From Candidatus Aminicenantota bacterium (GTDB taxonomy: Bacteria; Acidobacteriota; Aminicenantia; Aminicenantales; Aminicenantaceae), in assembly GCA_030617525.1 (NCBI GenBank), contig JAUWVG010000052.1:1-9792 (forward strand): 9,792 nucleotides of DNA. Reading direction: 5' to 3'. The position numbers were made by a program, and so were the translations under genes. Each line of letters opens with the position of its first letter. Position 1 is the stretch's first letter. Under the pieces are notes generated by a model, which saw only the letters and a list, made by a program, of their open reading frames with translations, made no database searches and was not told the origin of the DNA. This document shows positions 5,787 through 9,792 of this stretch, one piece after another.

Positions 5787-8588
5787 ATGTTCATCCCGCT
5801 GAGAGTCCATTCGGTTTACAGCAAAGGAAAGGGAGGGGCGACTCTGCAGGATCTGGCCTCCTGGGCTTCCCAGAGAAATTGTCCTTCCTTGGCCCTGAGT
5901 GACAGAGAGAATATTTACGGCTGGGGGAAGTGGAAGAGGAAAACTCTGGAGTGTGGGTTTCACCCCATCTTTGGCTGCGAGATAGACCTTCAGGGAAGAA
6001 CATTCCTCTTCCTCGTCAAGAACAGAGAGGGCTACTGGAACCTGATGGAGATCCTCAACCGGAAAAAACTGAAAACAACAGAGGGGTTGGTTGTGGTGTT
6101 GATCCCGCGATCCGGAGAGGAGGCGTTTCCGGAAAGCTTGATAGACCTTGCCGGCGAGGATTTCTACCTTGGCGGTGATTTTTTTAACTTCGAGAAGGCC
6201 CTTTCCTGGGCGTCCCAGCACAATGTGCCTTCTGTCTGGGCCAACCCTCTGAAATTCATAAAAAATCCCGAGAGGCTCATCCTCCTCCACTCGATCCAGA
6301 AAAAGATTCCTTTTCCTCCAGAAAGGGAACGGTTGAAACACAGGATGAAGTTTTTCGGTCCGGATCAGGAGGCCCTGGCCTTGAAGAAATTTGGCTCGAG
6401 GGCCAAAGCTTTTTTCACAAAGACCGCTGAGGTGGCGGAGAAATGTCAGTTTTCCTTCGAAGGTGTCGTCCCCTCACTTCCCGAAGACCTTTTTCCCACA
6501 ACTCTGCGGAATGTGGTAATGGACAGGTTGCGAACCATGAAGAACTTGAGCTGGAGGGAGAGGCAGAGAGCGCGGAGAGAGCTCGATGTGGTGGAACAAT
6601 CCGGTTTTGCACCCTATTTTTTGGTTGTCCATGATGTTGTGGAGTTTGCAAGGCACCGCGAGATCCTCCACAACCTCAAGGGCTCGGGGGCATCTTCTTT
6701 TCTGGCCTATCTCCTCGGAATCTCTCGAGTCAGTCCGATCGAGTTTGACCTCTACTTCGAAAGATTCCTCAACAAGGGACGGAATGACCCTCCTGATTTC
6801 GACCTCGATTTTGACTCCAGAAAAAGGGATGAGGTTCTGTCCTATGTCCTGGAAAAATACGGTAAAGGACAGACAGGAGCTGCCTTTGTCTGCAGCCTGA
6901 AGAACTACCGTGCCCGTTCGGCCCTTTACGAGACAGCCCGCGCTTTCGGGCTTCCGCCTGCGGAATCCCGGTCCTTGAGCCAAAGAGCTCCCTTCTTTGC
7001 CGAACCTGATTTTCTGAAGAAGGACAAGCCTCCACCCGGCACCATGGAGATATGGAAGGCTGCTTCTGACCTGACGTCGGTCTACTGTGAGAATTCCCTT
7101 CATGTGGGGGGTGTTATCCTGACACTGTCACCTGTAGACCGCTATCTTCCGCTGACAGAATCGGCAAAGGGTTATGTCATGTCTCACTTCGACCGTGATG
7201 CTGTGGAGGACCTTAAACTTATTAAACTCGACCTTCTCTCTGTCCGGGGATTGGCGGCTGTCTCCGCAACCAAAAAGATACTGAAGATCAAGAGTATTCC
7301 GCCCCGGGACAGGAAGACCTTCAGTCTTTTGAGGGATGCCGAGACCATCGGCTGTTTCCAGGTGGAAAGCCCTGCCATGATGAACCTCCTCCGCCGCATG
7401 AAGCCGGAGAATGTTTGCGAGTTGACGCAAGCCCTGGCTCTCATCCGTCCCGGTCCGACCGAGAGCGGGATGAAAGAAGCACTCCTTCGAAACCGCGAGG
7501 GAAGGTCTGCCTTCCGTGATCCTTTCATGGCAAGGATCCTTCCCGAGACCGGAGGGCTTCTCCTCTATGAGGAGCAGGTGATGCAGGTTGCCGAACGGGT
7601 GGCGGGAATGCCTCCCGAGGAAGGAGACCTTCTCCGCCGAAGCCTCAAGAAGAAGATCCCGGACCCGCCGATGAAGGCACAGTTTTTCAGAGAAACTGGG
7701 GAGAGAGGATACACCGCGGCAGAGATCGAAAAATTGTGGAAAGTGATGAAGGAGTTCTCCTCCTACTCCTTCAACAAAGCCCACAGCGCCTCCTATGCCC
7801 ACATGGCCTACCAGGCCGTTTATTTGAAAGCCCATTACCCCGTTCCCTATCTCACTTCGGTACTCAATGCTGGAGGTGGTTACTATGGTCTGGCGGAGTA
7901 CATCGAGGAGGCCAAGAGACAAGGGATCAGGGTGTTGGGACCGGATGTGAACAGGAGTGATTTCCAGTTCGAGGTGGAGGGAAAGAGTATCCGTGTCGGC
8001 CTGATGTCTATCAAGGGGCTGGCGCTGAAGACGGCAGAAAAAATCATCACAGAGAGGGAAAAAGGGAGCTACGTCTCCATTGAGGATTTCCTTTTCCGCG
8101 TGTCTCTCACTAAGGCCGCGCTTTTCACCTTTATCAAGGCGGGGGTCTTCGATTCCCTCGAACCGCGGAGAATCCAGCAGATCCTCCGCTATTTCAGAGG
8201 GATCGATGGTATGGGAAAGGTTATGGACCTGGACCAGAAACAGAAGGAGCGGATGCTCATCGAATCGCTCGGGTTCGATCCTGAGGGAGATTCTCTGTCT
8301 CTCTTCAAGGGAAAGAGGCCGGCCCTTCGGGTCGAGAATGTGAAGGACTATGTGGGCCACACCGTGGATCTCGTTCTCAGGGTCGTGGATGCACGGCGCA
8401 AAGGTGTGAACAGCGGTCAAAAATACTTTTTCCTGTTTGAGGATGAGACAGGACTCCTGGAGGGTGTAGGGGAGACGAAATGCTTGACCTTTGACTCTCC
8501 GCCTACCTGTTATTTGCGGGGAGAAGTCCGCAGCGACAGAACAGGGCGACCTAAGATCTTTAATTGCACCTTCCTTAAACCCTTTTAA
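5787..8588 (+). CDS. dnaE2: C-family error-prone DNA polymerase (DnaE2/ImuC type)
   Basis: This is a bacterial replicative-type (C-family) alpha subunit, probably the damage-induced second copy. The polymerase core is intact. Asp339 and Asp341 in PPDFDLDF and Asp482 in LIKLDLL align with E. coli DnaE Asp401, Asp403 and Asp555. Other conserved segments are GCFQVESPAMMNLL (522-535), LIRPGPTESGM (552-562), LLYEEQVMQVAERVAGMP (592-609) and SFNKAHSASYA (661-671). A helix-hairpin-helix region (about 737-772) and an OB fold (about 857-932) follow, with LSLF at 837-840 between them. The protein ends there and lacks the tau-binding tail of the main replicase. At 933 residues it is shorter than usual DnaE2 (about 1050), mainly in the N-terminal PHP domain, whose metal ligands are largely lost. 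The start has a modest GGAT (5775-5778). The DnaE2 subtype is inferred from context, length and missing tail; the C-family assignment is secure. Confidence 0.88.
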   Translation: MFIPLRVHSVYSKGKGGATLQDLASWASQRNCPSLALSDRENIYGWGKWKRKTLECGFHPIFGCEIDLQGRTFLFLVKNREGYWNLMEILNRKKLKTTEGLVVVLIPRSGEEAFPESLIDLAGEDFYLGGDFFNFEKALSWASQHNVPSVWANPLKFIKNPERLILLHSIQKKIPFPPERERLKHRMKFFGPDQEALALKKFGSRAKAFFTKTAEVAEKCQFSFEGVVPSLPEDLFPTTLRNVVMDRLRTMKNLSWRERQRARRELDVVEQSGFAPYFLVVHDVVEFARHREILHNLKGSGASSFLAYLLGISRVSPIEFDLYFERFLNKGRNDPPDFDLDFDSRKRDEVLSYVLEKYGKGQTGAAFVCSLKNYRARSALYETARAFGLPPAESRSLSQRAPFFAEPDFLKKDKPPPGTMEIWKAASDLTSVYCENSLHVGGVILTLSPVDRYLPLTESAKGYVMSHFDRDAVEDLKLIKLDLLSVRGLAAVSATKKILKIKSIPPRDRKTFSLLRDAETIGCFQVESPAMMNLLRRMKPENVCELTQALALIRPGPTESGMKEALLRNREGRSAFRDPFMARILPETGGLLLYEEQVMQVAERVAGMPPEEGDLLRRSLKKKIPDPPMKAQFFRETGERGYTAAEIEKLWKVMKEFSSYSFNKAHSASYAHMAYQAVYLKAHYPVPYLTSVLNAGGGYYGLAEYIEEAKRQGIRVLGPDVNRSDFQFEVEGKSIRVGLMSIKGLALKTAEKIITEREKGSYVSIEDFLFRVSLTKAALFTFIKAGVFDSLEPRRIQQILRYFRGIDGMGKVMDLDQKQKERMLIESLGFDPEGDSLSLFKGKRPALRVENVKDYVGHTVDLVLRVVDARRKGVNSGQKYFFLFEDETGLLEGVGETKCLTFDSPPTCYLRGEVRSDRTGRPKIFNCTFLKPF

Positions 8589-8781
8589 TCTGAATTATTC
8601 ATAAAAGCTGCCGATACCTACCTTTAAAAAGACTTCTATTCATATTATCGGCATCTTTTACCTTTCAGGCGAGTTGATCTCGCCGTATCTGCTTCGTTGT
8701 AGCCCTCTTGCAGTAGTTCACTACAGCTTCGTGGGCCACTGCCTTGCCTTTGCAGCGATATCAGCTCGTGAATAATTCAGA
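8589..8781. repeat. 193-bp element bounded by a 13-bp perfect inverted repeat with three internal stems
   Basis: TCTGAATTATTCA (8589-8601) and TGAATAATTCAGA (8769-8781) are exact reverse complements, and AGCTG (8606-8610)/CAGCT (8762-8766) continues the pairing. Inside lie three further stems: GCCGATA/TATCGGC (8610-8616/8646-8652), GGCGAG/CTCGCC (8668-8673/8679-8684, 5-base loop) and GCAGT/ACTGC (8710-8714/8738-8742). The whole could fold as a closed three-arm structure in RNA or single-stranded DNA. It has no ORF of note and no obvious target-site duplication. A MITE-like element, a structured RNA and a complex 3' end for the dnaE mRNA are all possible. It starts one base after the dnaE stop codon. 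Confidence 0.5.
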
Positions 8782-8793
8782 ACAAGTGGATTG

Positions 8794-8822
8794 TTGACTT
8801 AAATGAAGATGCTGCGTATAAA
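8794..8822 (+). promoter_or_regulatory. Promoter of the LiaF-like gene
   Basis: TTGACT (8794-8799) and TATAAA (8817-8822) are separated by an ideal 17 bases. The predicted start near 8829 gives a leader of about 43 bases. The leader ends with a strong AGGAGG (8859-8864) 7 bases before the ATG. The spacer shares GAA-N5-TGCG, at the same offset, with the lexA promoter. Confidence 0.6.
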
Positions 8823-8871
8823 TGTAGAAGTATTTATTATTGTAATTCTGGGTATATGAGGAGGGAGAAAA

Positions 8872-9561
8872 ATGGCAAGAGATTATCAGGGCCGTATCTT
8901 TGCTGGGCTTCTTATTATCGTGATTGGTGCTATATTCCTGCTTGGGAATCTAGGTAAGGTCGATGTGGGTGATCTGATATCGGATTATTGGCCTTTAATT
9001 CTCATCGTCATCGGTTTATGGCATCTTGTGGCCCATAGTTTTCGTCAAGTGGGGACAGGTTTTATTCTCATCGTCATCGGCAGTGTCTTCATGCTGATCA
9101 AGTGGGGCGTTCTCGGAGTCAGTTTCTGGGAGATCTTCTGGCCAGTTCTGATTATAGGCGTAGGATTATGGATCCTTTTGAAACCTCGCTTCAAGGGCTA
9201 CGCAGGAAAGATTCCTGAGATCAAGGAGGATGATCTGGATGCGTTTGTCATTTTTGCAGGGATCAACCGACGATTGGAGTCGAAGGAATTCCGCGGGGGT
9301 AAGGCTACAGCTCTATTTGGGGGGATCGAACTCGATTTTTATCACGCCAAATTAGCCGGAAATCAAGCCACTGTCGATTTGACAGCCATGTTTGGCGGTA
9401 TCGATGTCCGAGTGCCCCGGAACTGGAAAGTCGTTGTGGACAGCCATGCCATACTGGGCGGAGTAGAGGACAAGCATAGAGCCGAGTCTCCGGATCAGAT
9501 CGAAGCGACTCTTTTTATCAAAGCAACAGCTATTCTTGGCGGTATCGAAATCAAAAACTGA
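8872..9561 (+). CDS. LiaF-like membrane protein (four TM segments plus beta-rich C-terminal domain)
   Basis: This 229-residue protein has four hydrophobic segments at about residues 9-27, 39-55, 61-77 and 85-104, the layout of the LiaI/LiaF-like transmembrane region (DUF5668 type). The C-terminal domain (about 122-229) is built from recurring short strands ending in GGI or GGV: TALFGGIEL, TAMFGGIDV, HAILGGVED and TAILGGIEI. This is typical of the LiaF C-terminal domain (DUF2154 type), thought to form a small beta-solenoid. In Firmicutes LiaF restrains the LiaS sensor kinase in the cell-envelope stress response. Here no liaR/liaS genes are adjacent, so that role should not be assumed. The helix region looks internally duplicated, residues 7-53 against 58-103. 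The gene has its own promoter and a strong AGGAGG ribosome binding site, so it appears independent of the lexA operon. Confidence 0.82.
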   Translation: MARDYQGRIFAGLLIIVIGAIFLLGNLGKVDVGDLISDYWPLILIVIGLWHLVAHSFRQVGTGFILIVIGSVFMLIKWGVLGVSFWEIFWPVLIIGVGLWILLKPRFKGYAGKIPEIKEDDLDAFVIFAGINRRLESKEFRGGKATALFGGIELDFYHAKLAGNQATVDLTAMFGGIDVRVPRNWKVVVDSHAILGGVEDKHRAESPDQIEATLFIKATAILGGIEIKN

Positions 9562-9767
9562 ACCGCCTTTTATAAAAATCGAAGTATTCCATCTACTCGG
9601 GCTGTTCTGTCTTTAAATAGTCTGGATAGGATTATAATTACTGTTATCCATATTTTTCCAAACTATTGGCTCCTGTCGCTTCATTGTGCATCATGATTTC
9701 CTTGAATTCAAGCAGAGAGGATGGAATAATAGTAAAATGATATGAATAGTCAAAAATGGAGAGTTCC
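9562..9767 (+). promoter_or_regulatory. Intergenic region with weak terminator-like stem and candidate promoter
   Basis: GGATA (9624-9628) and TATCC (9645-9649) could form a short stem followed by ATATTTTT; it is GC-poor and only weakly terminator-like. Further on, TTGAAT (9702-9707) and AATAAT (9725-9730) are separated by 17 bases and could drive the gene that begins at the window edge. Nothing else is recognisable here. Confidence 0.3.
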
Positions 9768-9792
9768 GTGAATAAAAAAGATGTTGTAATCG
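9768..9792 (+). CDS. Start of an unidentified gene (3' partial)
   Basis: GGAG (9758-9761) lies 6 bases before GTG 9768, and the frame stays open to the window end, encoding (M)NKKDVVI. An in-frame ATG at 9756 is an alternative start. Eight codons cannot identify a family. KKDVVI is a common opening of thiolases and of some dinucleotide-binding enzymes, which is no more than a hint. Confidence 0.4.

Noticed and set aside
5469..6341. 290-codon minus-strand open frame spanning the dinB-dnaE gap
   Set aside because: It overlaps the coding part of both polymerases and shows no domain. The part across the gap is short and has no start signals of its own.
7128..8420. 430-codon open frame on the minus strand inside dnaE
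   Set aside because: It lies wholly opposite conserved polymerase motifs, its product resembles no family and is His/Arg/Leu-rich in the way of antisense shadows. The plus-strand gene is unambiguous.
8589..8781. Integron attC site or CRISPR array
   Set aside because: No GTTRRRY/RYYYAAC core pair and no regularly spaced direct repeats are present.

Overview
The window reads as chromosome from a mid-GC, non-model bacterium. A receptor-like Ser/Thr kinase with a WD40/TolB-type sensor, a CARDB/IPT-type protein and an SOS mutagenesis cassette together would fit Acidobacteriota or an Aminicenantes-like lineage. That assignment is an inference from gene content only and is weak.

Layout: (1) Bases 1-2607 hold the 3' part of a transmembrane Ser/Thr protein kinase; its N-terminus lies outside the window. 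(2) Bases 2608-2878 are AT-rich non-coding DNA containing what looks like the decayed 3' half of a tRNA. (3) Bases 2879-3562 (minus strand) encode a small, probably N-terminally truncated CARDB plus IPT/TIG protein. (4) Bases 3563-3755 are a divergent promoter region. (5) Bases 3756-8588 are the core of the window: lexA, a catalytically intact Y-family polymerase (dinB type) and a short C-family polymerase (DnaE2/ImuC type), all on the plus strand. (6) Bases 8589-8871 are non-coding: a 13-bp perfect inverted repeat encloses three smaller stems, followed by a clear sigma70-type promoter. (7) Bases 8872-9561 encode a LiaF-like membrane protein. (8) Bases 9562-9792 carry a possible promoter and the first codons of another gene.

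How the genes may work together: LexA has the complete self-cleavage apparatus and probably represses its own operon until DNA damage. Induction would then release two polymerases. This resembles the known lexA-imuA-imuB-dnaE2 mutagenesis cassettes, but no imuA is present and the catalytically dead ImuB is replaced by a Y-family polymerase that keeps all its metal-binding acidic residues. Both polymerases carry an LSLF sequence where a beta-clamp-binding motif is expected. The dinB-dnaE junction is unusually long and contains a strong stem-loop and a 23-codon ORF with its own ribosome binding site. The kinase, the CARDB/IPT gene and the LiaF-like gene have no evident link to the cassette, except that the lexA and LiaF-like promoters share more sequence than the promoter consensus requires.
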